DNA of 64,000 bases, from assembly GCF_003259955.1 (NCBI RefSeq), contig NZ_QLMK01000003.1:186001-250000 (forward strand), in the 5' to 3' direction. Positions 1 to 8,081 of the stretch are shown in pieces. Source of the DNA: Falsochrobactrum ovis (GTDB taxonomy: Bacteria > Pseudomonadota > Alphaproteobacteria > Rhizobiales > Rhizobiaceae). The position numbers were made by a program, and so were the translations under genes. Numbering within the stretch: the stretch's first letter is position 1; every line of letters starts with the position of its first letter. Below the pieces are notes generated by a model that was given only the letters and a program-made list of their open reading frames with translations, was not told the DNA's origin and searched no databases.

Positions 1-315
1 GCTCTTGGACAAAGCTTCAATATTGGCAGGGTTCATCAAAATGAAGTCAATTGCGCCCAACCGCGTTTGTTGCGCAGTATCCGTGGGCGAACCTAGAGCA
101 TTAGACGGAAAGATTGTAATCTTAAGCTCACCATTTGAGCGCTCCGCAACCCGATTTGCCAAGCTTTCGGCAGCCAAATGAACTGGATGGGCTGTATCAG
201 CCGGATGCGTGAGGCGTAATTCTGTCGCTGCAAAGCCCAGTGGCGAGCGTAGTATGAAGGGCGCTGCCAAGCCGCCCACCAAAACTGAGCGACGGCTCAA
301 TCGATTTTTAAACAT
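1..315 (-). CDS. TRAP transporter substrate-binding protein, DctP family (partial)
   Basis: This is the first 105 codons of a periplasmic solute receptor for a TRAP-type uptake system; the gene runs off the left edge. The N-terminus carries a twin-arginine export signal (SRRSVLVGG, followed by a hydrophobic stretch and FAA), which suggests Tat export. The mature part reads LRLTHPADTAHPVHLAAESLA and continues with NGELKITIFPSNALG, the usual DctP opening. The start is fixed by a GGGAGG box just upstream of the ATG at 315. The membrane subunits DctQ and DctM should lie beyond the window. The substrate cannot be told. Confidence 0.85.
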   Translation of the reverse strand, partial: MFKNRLSRRSVLVGGLAAPFILRSPLGFAATELRLTHPADTAHPVHLAAESLANRVAERSNGELKITIFPSNALGSPTDTAQQTRLGAIDFILMNPANIEALSKS

Positions 316-1210
316 AGGTTCCTCCCTTTTATTTGTTGGATTGTCAGTATCCTCCGCCTGACAAACCAAGCCTTCTAAGCGTGGGTTAATCTTGTTTATC
401 GCAGATCGTCTCTTTGCCGCTCGCTGATAGACCCCGCCTTAATTTCCAAAAGCCAAGTGGATTATTTTATATTTAATATCATATATGATTTGGAGTCACG
501 GAACTTGTCAAGCGTTCACTGAGTGAAAGGACTGCGTGGCTAGAATTGGAAACGGAATTTGTAAAAATCTGCTCTGAGCGTATGTGATACATAAAAGAAA
601 ATCAGACTTACCGTCTTGATCAAACTTCGAAGATTACCTGTTGCACCGCTTGCATTCTAATCCCGTGGCTCCCGCATTGTCAGCGGTGATTAAGCATAGG
701 AGCTACCCCCGCCTCCCAGCTCTCGGCATCTTCGGTGCGCGCACGCCAGTTCGTATGCCAAGAACGGCTATACGCCACGCGACTGCCACGACCGCATTGA
801 TCTATATTGGCTTTGGAAACGTCCATGTTCATCAATCCGCCTGTTTCGGCCCCATGTGACCGACTTGCGGCGACAGATAATGATCATGGCGATTTTCATG
901 CCATCTGGAAATATTGCTGCTGCGCTTTGTGGCGATTGCTGATGCAAGTTCTCAAACGCAGCCGACGCTCTTTCTAAGTAGCAGCAGAACTGCGGAGGCC
1001 ACCAAGCAGAATAGGAATTTTAACCCTTTTTCATTTTGACAAATGAAGAGCTTGACACCGGTCGATCCTTTTAAATATCTGTAAGATGTCAGACCAATTT
1101 ATATCGGTAGGGGAGATAGGTCTGATAGCATTCGCGCTGTCGGGCGCATATGCGGCCAAAATCCTGCACAAAGCGGCAGATATGGGCGCAGGGCTAGAGG
1201 GAGGGGAAGA
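316..1210. other. Intergenic region of about 0.9 kb
   Basis: I see no convincing gene here. Open frames are short, lack ribosome-binding sites and match no family I recognise. On the minus strand around 680-835 there is a stretch that reads like weathered protein (it includes MNMDVSKANID, faintly like the N-terminus of an IS110-type transposase) and is closed by stops, so a decayed element is possible but unproven. A perfect 12-base palindrome (ATCATATATGAT) sits at 478-489 upstream of the dctP-like gene. Operator-like repeats at 1089-1125 precede the regulator gene. Confidence 0.5.
1052..1125 (+). promoter_or_regulatory. Candidate promoter and paired FadR-type operators
   Basis: A TTGACA box at 1052-1057 is followed, 18 bases on, by a poor -10 (TATCTG, 1076-1081). 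Downstream lie TCAGACC (1089-1095) and its exact inverted copy GGTCTGA (1119-1125), centres 30 bases apart. Each contains the GTC-N-GA core common to FadR-subfamily operators, and the first extends to GTCAGACCAAT. The position upstream of a FadR-type gene suggests autoregulation. This is inferred from sequence only. Confidence 0.4.
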
Positions 1211-1927
1211 ATGAAAGATGGCAGGCTGCTGCAGATTGTTCCTCTGCCGCCGATAGATCGTGCCCGGCAGGTAACGGAAGCCCTTTCAAATTATATTCAG
1301 ACCGCCCAATTGCGAGCGGGAGATCGACTTCCCGCCGAACGTGAACTCATGGTGGCGCTAGGTGTTGGTCGCTCCACCATTCGCGAAGCAATTCGGTATT
1401 TTCAGGCGCTGGGTGTTATTGAAACCCGCAAAGGCAGTGGCACATATCTGCTCAAGCCCGTTTCCGCCGCCACCATTCATATGCCGCTATCGTTCGACCC
1501 TGCGCAATTGCGTGATGCTTTGCTGCAGTCGCTCGAAGTGCGCCGCGGTATCGAAGCGGAAGCCAGCATGGTCGCCGCTCGCAAACGCACCGCGGAAGAT
1601 CTTGAGATTATTGCGCGCAATCTTGAGGAGATGGAGCGCGTTCACCTTGAGAAAGGGACATCCGGCCCGGAAGACCTAGCATTCCATCTGGCCATATATG
1701 ATGCGACCCACAATCCGCTTTTTCGACAATTGCTCGAACAGATGCGCGAAGCTTTTTTGCGCTTCTGGGATCAGCCGTTCGAGCGAGAGGACTTTGCGCG
1801 ACGGACTTTTCCGTTTCATCGCACGCTTTTTAACGCCATCGCCGCTCAAGATCCTGAAACCGCGCGGCAAGAAACACTCAAAATCCTCGATATTGTCGAG
1901 GAAGACATCAAGGAAATGTCCAAATGA
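1211..1927 (+). CDS. GntR-family transcriptional regulator, FadR (FCD) subfamily
   Basis: The protein has 238 residues. It starts with a winged helix-turn-helix (about residues 14-80, with LRAGDRLPAERELMVALGV and GRSTIREAIRYFQALG) and continues with an all-helical FCD ligand domain (about 100-235). Metal-ligand-like residues are visible in DLAFHLAIYD and in FPFHRTLFNAI. The start has a strong GAGGGAGGGGAAG ribosome-binding site. The last codons overlap the next gene by four bases (ATGA), so it is translationally coupled to the C-S lyase-type enzyme and probably controls the whole unit to 7340, sensing a small carboxylate or a pathway intermediate. The effector is unknown. Confidence 0.93.
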   Translation: MKDGRLLQIVPLPPIDRARQVTEALSNYIQTAQLRAGDRLPAERELMVALGVGRSTIREAIRYFQALGVIETRKGSGTYLLKPVSAATIHMPLSFDPAQLRDALLQSLEVRRGIEAEASMVAARKRTAEDLEIIARNLEEMERVHLEKGTSGPEDLAFHLAIYDATHNPLFRQLLEQMREAFLRFWDQPFEREDFARRTFPFHRTLFNAIAAQDPETARQETLKILDIVEEDIKEMSK

Positions 1928-3093
1928 CTGACGGGATGGATCCGCTGGATTTTGCAGCGTTGACGGTAACCCACGACGAAAGCAATGCTTACGACGCCGT
2001 GGTGCCACCCATTGTGCAAACGTCGCTTTTCACCTTCTCAAGCTATGACGATATGGTTGCCACCTATCGCGGCGAAAAGCATCGCCCGATCTATACGCGT
2101 GGCCTCAATCCGACCGTGCGGGCATTTGAGGAAATGCTGGCAAAATTAGAAGGCGGCGACGACGCGCTGGGCTTTGCCAGCGGCATGGCTGCAATCTCTT
2201 CAACTGTGTTGACTTTTGTAAAGCCTGGGGATCGCATTGTCGCCGTTCGCCATGTTTACCCCGATGCGTTTCGCCTATTTGGCACTATTCTGCAGCGCAT
2301 GCAGGTGCAGGTGGATTATGTTGACGGGCGCGACGAGGAAGCGGTTGCAAAAGCCCTTCCCGGCGCAAAGCTTTTCTACATGGAAAGTCCGACAAGCTGG
2401 ACTATGGAAGCGCATGATGTCGGTGCCTTAGCCACAATTGCCAAACAGCATGGCGTGTTGAGCGTTATCGATAATAGTTGGGCTAGCCCAATCTTTCAGC
2501 GCCCGCTGACGCTTGGCGTGGATTTGGTTGTGCATTCGGCATCAAAATATCTCGGTGGCCATAGCGATGTGGTCGCCGGCGTCGTAACCGGATCGAAACA
2601 GCTCATTGATGCAATTCGCGCCGAAACCTATCCATATTTGGGCGGCAAACTTTCGCCATTTGATGCATGGCTGCTCATTCGCGGTATGCGCACTTTGCCA
2701 ACACGCATGAAAGCGCATGAGGCTTCGGCATTGGAAATTGCCAAACGTCTTCAGGCTCTGGATGTGGTTGAAACAGTCTGCCACCCGGCATTGGCCAATC
2801 GTCTGCCAGCAGGTCTGCACGGTACGTCTGGCCTGTTCTCGGTAATCTTCCGCGACGGCGTAAATATTCGTGATTTCTGTAATCATCTTAAACTGTTCAA
2901 GCTCGGTGTGAGCTGGGGCGGACATGAAAGCCTGATCGTTCCGGGTGAAGTTGTATTGCAGCAAAAAGCGCAACCAAATTCAGCGCATACATTCGGCATT
3001 GATGCGCGCTCCGTGCGCCTTCATGTCGGACTGGAAGGAACGGAAACGCTGTGGCGGGATATTGAAGGGGCGCTCGCAGCATCGACAAAATAA
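1924..3093 (+). CDS. PLP-dependent Cys/Met metabolism enzyme (cystathionine beta-lyase/gamma-synthase family)
   Basis: A 389-residue fold-type I PLP enzyme of the transsulfuration family. The PLP lysine is K208 in SASKYLGGHSDVV. YTRGLNPTV near residue 58 supplies the tyrosine and arginine that contact the phosphate in this family, and SVIDNSWASP is the aspartate region that binds the PLP nitrogen. The full family length is present. It overlaps the regulator stop by four bases and is followed 33 bases later by a sugar-type binding protein. A C-S lyase in a carbohydrate-ABC operon is unusual, which suggests the imported compound is sulfur-bearing or an amino acid conjugate. The exact reaction (beta- or gamma-elimination, or replacement) cannot be assigned. 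Confidence 0.9.
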   Translation: MTDGMDPLDFAALTVTHDESNAYDAVVPPIVQTSLFTFSSYDDMVATYRGEKHRPIYTRGLNPTVRAFEEMLAKLEGGDDALGFASGMAAISSTVLTFVKPGDRIVAVRHVYPDAFRLFGTILQRMQVQVDYVDGRDEEAVAKALPGAKLFYMESPTSWTMEAHDVGALATIAKQHGVLSVIDNSWASPIFQRPLTLGVDLVVHSASKYLGGHSDVVAGVVTGSKQLIDAIRAETYPYLGGKLSPFDAWLLIRGMRTLPTRMKAHEASALEIAKRLQALDVVETVCHPALANRLPAGLHGTSGLFSVIFRDGVNIRDFCNHLKLFKLGVSWGGHESLIVPGEVVLQQKAQPNSAHTFGIDARSVRLHVGLEGTETLWRDIEGALAASTK

Positions 3094-3126
3094 CGAATTT
3101 AGTGAGGAGCAATAAGGGGATCTACA

Positions 3127-4386
3127 ATGAAAAAACTAATAGCAGCCGCATTCGCAACTATGCTTTTAAGCGGCACGGCATTGGCCGATACCACGCTCAA
3201 GCTGGTAGAGGTTATCACCAGCCCGGAACGTACAAAGACGCTTGAATCGATCGTTGCCAAATTTGAAGCAGCCAATCCCGGCACCAAGGTTGAAATCATT
3301 TCGCTGCCATGGGGCGAATCCTTCCAGAAATTTGCAACCATGGTTTCCGCTGGCGAAATTCCGGATGTCATGGAAATGCCAGATACGTGGCTCTCGCTTT
3401 ACGCCAATAACGGCATGCTGGAAGACCTTGAGCCCTATCTCGAAAAATGGGAGACCACGTCAGACCTGACCGAACGTGCGCTTGAGCTTGGCCGCAGCGT
3501 TAATAACACGGCCTATACGCTGCCTTATGGCTTTTATCTGAACGCTATGTTCTACAATAAAAAGCTGCTGTCTGAGGCGGGCGTGTCGGAACCGCCAAAA
3601 ACTATGGACGAATTTGTTGAAGCCTCAAAGAAGATCTCCGCGCTTCCCGGTAAGTCCGGCTATTGCATGCGCGGCGGACCCGGTGGCCTCAATGGTTGGG
3701 TGATTTTTGCCGCGTCTATGGCGGGTGACAATGAATTCTTCAACGAAGATGGCACCTCGACTATGAACAGCGATGGCTGGAAAAAGGGCATCACCTGGAT
3801 GGTTGATCTCTATAAGGACGGGCTTGCGCCCAAAGATAGCGTCAACTGGGGTTTTAACGAAACGGTCGCTGGCTTTTACAGCGGTACTTGTGCCTTCCTA
3901 AACCAAGATCCGGATGCGCTCATCGCCATTACCGAACGCATGAAGCCGGAAGATTTTGGCGTTACCATCATGCCAAAGGGGCCCGATGGAAAGACCTTCC
4001 CAACCATTGGATTTGCGGGCTGGTCCATGATGAGTGGAAGTCAAAACAAGGACCTTTCCTGGAAGCTGATTTCGATGCTTGAAGGCCCGGAAGGCAATAT
4101 CGAATGGAACAAGCGCACGGGCGCATTGCCGGTTCTCAAATCCGCTCAGGATGATCCATTCTATAGTGGCGAGCAGTTTAAAGGCTGGTTCGATCAGCTG
4201 GCTGACAAGGATGTCGTGCCGACTGTGATGCCGACTTATCTCGAAGAGTTTGCCTTCTTCAAGGATTCGCTCGTCATCAAGACATCGCAAGAAGCGCTTC
4301 TCGGCGACATTACGCCCGACGAGTTGGCCGATCAGTGGGCAGAATATCTGACCAAGGCGCAGCAGAAATACCTCTCAAAGCAATAG
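3127..4386 (+). CDS. ABC transporter substrate-binding protein, carbohydrate type (family 1)
   Basis: A periplasmic receptor of 419 residues. The first 20 residues form a Sec signal peptide (MKKLIAAAFA, then TMLLSGTALA) with cleavage expected before DTTLKL. The mature protein follows the MalE/UgpB pattern: KFEAANPGTKVEIISLPWG early, PDVMEMPDTW, then a YGFYLNAMFYNKKLL segment typical of sugar receptors. A ribosome-binding site (AAGGGGAT) precedes the ATG. It is followed by a large hairpin and then two permeases and an ATPase, so it is the receptor of the complete importer at 3127-7340. The ligand is unknown; the C-S lyase upstream makes a plain sugar less certain. Confidence 0.93.
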   Translation: MKKLIAAAFATMLLSGTALADTTLKLVEVITSPERTKTLESIVAKFEAANPGTKVEIISLPWGESFQKFATMVSAGEIPDVMEMPDTWLSLYANNGMLEDLEPYLEKWETTSDLTERALELGRSVNNTAYTLPYGFYLNAMFYNKKLLSEAGVSEPPKTMDEFVEASKKISALPGKSGYCMRGGPGGLNGWVIFAASMAGDNEFFNEDGTSTMNSDGWKKGITWMVDLYKDGLAPKDSVNWGFNETVAGFYSGTCAFLNQDPDALIAITERMKPEDFGVTIMPKGPDGKTFPTIGFAGWSMMSGSQNKDLSWKLISMLEGPEGNIEWNKRTGALPVLKSAQDDPFYSGEQFKGWFDQLADKDVVPTVMPTYLEEFAFFKDSLVIKTSQEALLGDITPDELADQWAEYLTKAQQKYLSKQ

Positions 4387-4442
4387 CAACATGGCAATGC
4401 TTTGCAGGCGTGAAAATGTAACGCCTGCAAAGCGAATGTTGC
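4386..4442 (+). other. Intra-operon hairpin after the binding-protein gene
   Basis: A nested inverted repeat begins at the stop codon: an outer 7-base arm (GCAACAT and ATGTTGC) and an inner perfect 13-base stem (GCTTTGCAGGCGT, 4399-4411, with ACGCCTGCAAAGC, 4421-4433) closed by a 9-base loop. No T-run follows, so it is unlikely to be a full terminator. The place, between receptor and permease genes, matches stem-loops that stabilise receptor mRNA in other ABC operons. Confidence 0.7.
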
Positions 4443-4460
4443 CCCGCGAAGGGAAAAATA

Positions 4461-5414
4461 ATGAATAACGCAGCTCCCCTCAAAGCTTCGCGCGATGTGG
4501 CGGGTGATAAGCAGGATCGCCGCAGCTTTTTGCAGCGCCTTGCTCATGCCTCTGAACCTTATCTTTATAGTGCGCCAGCGTTGATCCTCATCGGCGCGAT
4601 CATGCTGGTTCCATTGGTTCTTGGCGTCTCTTACGCTTTCCGAGACATCCAATTATTAAACCCATTTTCGGGTGGCTTTGTTGGGCTGGAGAATTTTCGC
4701 GAACTCGCCAAAGATCAGGCCTTCTACCGCTCGCTAAAGAACACACTTTGGTGGACGGGCTGCTCGGTGCTGTTACAGTTTGTTTTCGGGCTTATTCTCG
4801 CGCTGCTGCTTGATCGGCCTTTTGCCGGGCGCGGTTTGGCACAAGCGCTCATCTTTTTGCCGTGGGCCGTGCCGACATTCCTAACCGGACTTAATTGGGC
4901 TTGGCTGTTCAATCCTGTTATCGGCCCAATTCCTCATTGGCTGCACGCCATTGGTATTTTGAGTGCACCCGATAATATCCTATCCGACCCGCATCTTGCT
5001 ATGTGGGGTATCATTACCGCAGGTGTCTGGTGGGGAATTCCGTTTTTTGCCATCACTTTGCTGGCCGCTTTGCAGGCCATTCCGCGCGATCTCTATGAGG
5101 CTGCGAGCATTGACGGTGCCGGGCCGGTGCAGCGGTTTTTCTCAATCACACTTCCATTCCTAGCCCCAACCATGGCTATCACAATTTTGCTGCGAACTGT
5201 TTGGGTTGCCAACAGTGCCGATCTTATCGTCGTTATGACCGGCGGCGGTCCCGCAGACCGCACGCAAATTGTGGCAAGCTACATCTTCACACAGGCTTTC
5301 AAACGGCTTGATTTTGGTTACGCATCGGCCATTGCGATGGTTCTTCTTGTCCTCTTGATGATTTATTCGATGCTGATCGTGCTGTTGCGCCAGACACTGC
5401 TGAATAGAGATTGA
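4461..5414 (+). CDS. ABC transporter permease, MalF/UgpA type
   Basis: An inner-membrane permease of 317 residues with about six predicted helices. The cytoplasmic coupling loop (EAA motif) is DLYEAASIDGAGPVQRFF, with the ITLPFLAP extension that contacts the ATPase. The N-terminal 40 residues are hydrophilic before the first helix (YSAPALILIGAIMLVPLV). The gene lies four bases before the second permease gene and 74 bases after the receptor gene, so it works with the receptor at 3127 and the ATPase at 6267. Confidence 0.92.
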   Translation: MNNAAPLKASRDVAGDKQDRRSFLQRLAHASEPYLYSAPALILIGAIMLVPLVLGVSYAFRDIQLLNPFSGGFVGLENFRELAKDQAFYRSLKNTLWWTGCSVLLQFVFGLILALLLDRPFAGRGLAQALIFLPWAVPTFLTGLNWAWLFNPVIGPIPHWLHAIGILSAPDNILSDPHLAMWGIITAGVWWGIPFFAITLLAALQAIPRDLYEAASIDGAGPVQRFFSITLPFLAPTMAITILLRTVWVANSADLIVVMTGGGPADRTQIVASYIFTQAFKRLDFGYASAIAMVLLVLLMIYSMLIVLLRQTLLNRD

Positions 5415-5418
5415 GGCC

Positions 5419-6252
5419 ATGATAAAACGTAAATATTTGCTTGTCGGCGCACATCGCATCGCCATTTTGCTGTTCGTTCTCTTCGCGCTTTTTCCGATCT
5501 TCTGGTTGGTGAAAGTTGCTGTCACACCAAATGACCTGCTTTACAGTGAAGGCGTAAAAATGTGGCCCTCGCGTACGACGTTTGATCACTTCAGTCACGT
5601 TCTGAATAATAGCTCGTTCCCGCTATTTTTCCGCAACAGCCTCATTGTTTCTGGCTCCACCGCGGTCATCGTCACATTACTGGCATCGCTTTCTGGTTAT
5701 GCGCTGTCGCGTTTTAACTTCCGCGTCAAATATTGGATCGTGGCGTTGATGTTGCTGACGCAGATGTTTCCGTTGGTGATGCTGATTGCGCCGATCTACA
5801 AAATCATGGCACCTCTTGGGCTAACCAATAGTCTGATCGGCCTCATCGTCGTCTATTCCGCGTTCAACGTTCCTTTTGCGACCTTCTTGATGCAATCGTT
5901 TTTCGACGGAATTCCCAAAGAACTCGAAGAAGCCGCAAAGATCGACGGCGCAACACAATTCATGGCGTTTCGCCAAATTATCTTACCGCTGACTCTACCC
6001 GGTATTGCTGCAACACTTGGCTTTGTTTTCACTGCGGCCTGGAGCGAGCTTCTGTTTGCTCTGATGCTTATTTCCGGTAATGCAGCGGCCACTTTCCCGG
6101 TCGGCCTATTGAGCTTCGTTTCTAAATTCTCGGTCGATTTCGGCCAGATGATGGCAGCGGGTGTGCTTGCGCTGATCCCGGCCTGCGTTTTCTTCTTTCT
6201 TATTCAACGATACCTCGTGCAGGGCTTAACCGCTGGCGCGGTCAAAGGCTGA
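5419..6252 (+). CDS. ABC transporter permease, MalG/UgpE type
   Basis: The second inner-membrane subunit, 277 residues, with six predicted helices. The EAA loop reads ELEEAAKIDGATQFMAFRQI, followed by ILPLTLPGIAAT. It begins four bases after the MalF-type permease gene and ends 14 bases before the ATPase gene. The C-terminus RYLVQGLTAGAVKG is a typical ending for this subfamily. It should pair with the 317-residue permease to form the channel. Confidence 0.93.
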   Translation: MIKRKYLLVGAHRIAILLFVLFALFPIFWLVKVAVTPNDLLYSEGVKMWPSRTTFDHFSHVLNNSSFPLFFRNSLIVSGSTAVIVTLLASLSGYALSRFNFRVKYWIVALMLLTQMFPLVMLIAPIYKIMAPLGLTNSLIGLIVVYSAFNVPFATFLMQSFFDGIPKELEEAAKIDGATQFMAFRQIILPLTLPGIAATLGFVFTAAWSELLFALMLISGNAAATFPVGLLSFVSKFSVDFGQMMAAGVLALIPACVFFFLIQRYLVQGLTAGAVKG

Positions 6253-6266
6253 AAGGATTTTTCCCT

Positions 6267-7340
6267 ATGGCGTCCATCAATATTCAGTCTGTCCGCAAAA
6301 GCTATGGCGAACATGCGGTTTTGCATGGCGTTGATCTTGAGATTAAAGACGGCGAATTCATCGTGCTGGTGGGGCCGTCCGGCTGTGGTAAATCCACTTT
6401 GCTGCGCATGATTGCCGGTCTTGAAGAGATCACCGCCGGTCAGGTCGAAATCAATGGCAAGCGTGTCAATGAGTTGGCACCAAAAGACCGCGACATTGCC
6501 ATGGTGTTTCAGTCCTATGCGCTCTATCCACATATGAGCGTCGCCGATAATATGAGCTATAGTATGCGGCTGCGGAAAACGCCGAAAGAAAAGATCGTAA
6601 GCGCCATCCAATCAACTGCGGCCAAGCTCGGTCTTGAGCCTTTGCTGGAACGTCGTCCGAAGGCGCTTTCGGGTGGCCAGCGCCAGCGCGTGGCCATGGG
6701 ACGCGCAATTGTGCGACAGCCCAAGGCCTTCTTGTTTGATGAACCTCTTTCCAATCTTGATGCCCGTCTGCGCGAACAGATGCGTGCAGAGATCAAAAAG
6801 CTCCATGCGGAACTAAAAGCCACGTCGATTTATGTGACGCACGACCAGATCGAAGCGATGACATTGGCAGACCGTATTGTTGCGATGCATGGCGGAGTAG
6901 TGCAGCAAGTTGGCGCTCCGTTGGAGCTTTACGACCGCCCGGCCAATCTTTTCGTTGCGGGTTTCATCGGTTCACCGGGGATGAACTTTCTTGAGGTAAC
7001 ATATTATGAGCAAAATGGCGGGCCGCGCCTTAAACTAACCGATGGCGCGGAGCTTTCACTGCTTCACCCCATGCAGCTAAATCACGGCGCGCGGGCAACG
7101 CTTGGTATACGGCCTGAACATGTGCAGTTTGAAGAAGCGGGAGGAATTGCAGCGAGTGTTGATCTTATCGAGCCAACAGGTTTTGGGATCATACTGCATT
7201 TGAGTGTGCACGGATTGCCATTTAAGATATTCACTACGGACCGTGCTGCTCTTGATGCGAAGGGTTCTATCCACGTGAGCTTCCCGGCGCAGCATCTCCA
7301 TTTGTTTGATGAGCAGGGGAACCGCGTCGAATGCGCTTGA
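6267..7340 (+). CDS. ABC transporter ATP-binding protein, MalK/UgpC type
   Basis: The ATPase of the importer, 357 residues. Walker A is GPSGCGKST (residues 36-44), the signature is [13 protein letters not shown], Walker B is AFLFDEPLSNLD, and the switch histidine is in YVTHDQIEAM. The region after about residue 235 is the TOBE/MalK regulatory domain (LGIRPEHVQFEE). It is the last gene of the unit. Proteins of this subfamily sometimes serve several sugar transporters. No strong terminator follows directly; a possible hairpin lies at 7396-7431. Confidence 0.95.
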   Translation: MASINIQSVRKSYGEHAVLHGVDLEIKDGEFIVLVGPSGCGKSTLLRMIAGLEEITAGQVEINGKRVNELAPKDRDIAMVFQSYALYPHMSVADNMSYSMRLRKTPKEKIVSAIQSTAAKLGLEPLLERRPKALSGGQRQRVAMGRAIVRQPKAFLFDEPLSNLDARLREQMRAEIKKLHAELKATSIYVTHDQIEAMTLADRIVAMHGGVVQQVGAPLELYDRPANLFVAGFIGSPGMNFLEVTYYEQNGGPRLKLTDGAELSLLHPMQLNHGARATLGIRPEHVQFEEAGGIAASVDLIEPTGFGIILHLSVHGLPFKIFTTDRAALDAKGSIHVSFPAQHLHLFDEQGNRVECA

Positions 7341-7652
7341 TAACCAGTTACCAATTATAGAAATCAGCTCATTCTTACTAAGAGAAATAACAAGCGACGC
7401 GCTAACCAATTATGCAAATAATCAGCGCGTCAGTGTTGAAATATCCATTCCGTATTCACCTTGACGGGAATGCTTGTAATCTCGTTATTAAGAACGTCAG
7501 GATTTCGGTAGGGTCTGACCGAATACGGTACCTTGGCCTGCCTTATGGTAGCAGCTTGTAACACAGTTAGTATCACAGAAACATACGCCAAAGCTTAATC
7601 AGCCGGCAAGCTTCTGATTTTTATGTGTTTTTCGACGGGTGATTGAAAATAA
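7341..7652. other. Intergenic region between the ATPase gene and tRNA-His
   Basis: No gene is evident. An 8-base inverted repeat (GACGCGCT at 7396-7403, AGCGCGTC at 7424-7431, loop 20 bases) may act as a weak end of the upstream unit; it has no T-run. A short hairpin (TTCGGT and ACCGAA) encloses GGTCTGACC (7512-7520), a perfect palindrome with the same GTC-N-GAC core as the operators in front of the FadR-type gene at 1211. Confidence 0.4.
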
Positions 7653-7729
7653 TGGTACGGTCGGTTGGAGTTGAACCAACGACCTCAGGAGCCACAATCC
7701 TGCGCTCTAACCAACTGAGCTACGACCGC
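7653..7729 (-). tRNA. tRNA-His (GTG)
   Basis: Read on the minus strand, this 77-base gene folds as a cloverleaf. The acceptor strand GCGGTCG pairs with CGACCGT, with a G-U pair at the first position. The D-arm is GCTCAGTTGGTTAGAGC, the anticodon loop TTGTGGC gives anticodon GTG, and the T-arm is GTTGG-TTCAACT-CCAAC. The discriminator base is A73 and CCA is encoded. There is no G at position -1 (it is C). Absence of G-1 together with A73 is the known state in a clade of alphaproteobacteria, and it supports the taxonomic placement. Confidence 0.95.
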
Positions 7730-8081
7730 GTACCTTGAGTGAGCAGAATCTGAAACTCATCATCTGCCGACAGGGGTCACATACGGAGAATCGGACTGCT
7801 TTGCAAGTCATTATAACGATCTTTCTCAAGATTTTTCTGTTTCATGCCCAGGAACTGTGGATCGTTAAAACTGCTTAGCTCTCCTTTACCATATTTTATG
7901 CATCCGCCAGCGCATTGTTTAAATACCGAACGTCAGTGTGGATTCCCTGAGTAAATTAACTAATGGAGCAGAAAGAAACGGCCATATTCCCGGTTTATAT
8001 AGACCTGAGACGACAACAGGCTTATCAATAAGAGCAATAAAGGTGCCAGAAGGCCATCGAACAAACAGGTAAAGGATCGGT
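7730..8081. other. Divergent intergenic region between tRNA-His and pdhS
   Basis: Apart from the candidate tRNA promoter at 7778-7806 I see no gene here. The kinase gene on the plus strand must be transcribed from somewhere in this stretch, but I could not pick out a convincing -35/-10 pair for it. Confidence 0.4.
7778..7806 (-). promoter_or_regulatory. Candidate promoter of tRNA-His
   Basis: On the minus strand a TTGCAA box (7801-7806) and a TATGTG box (7778-7783) are separated by 17 bases. The predicted start is about 40 bases upstream of the mature tRNA end. The match is moderate but the spacing is ideal and no other signal is better placed. Confidence 0.5.

Noticed and set aside
680-835. 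Minus-strand stretch with MNMDVSKANID, faintly like an IS110 transposase start
   Set aside because: The resemblance covers only about ten residues, the rest does not fit, and stops close the frame on both sides.
641-859. 72-codon open frame in the first gap
   Set aside because: No ribosome-binding site and no recognisable family; the opposite strand shows equally weak coding-like text.
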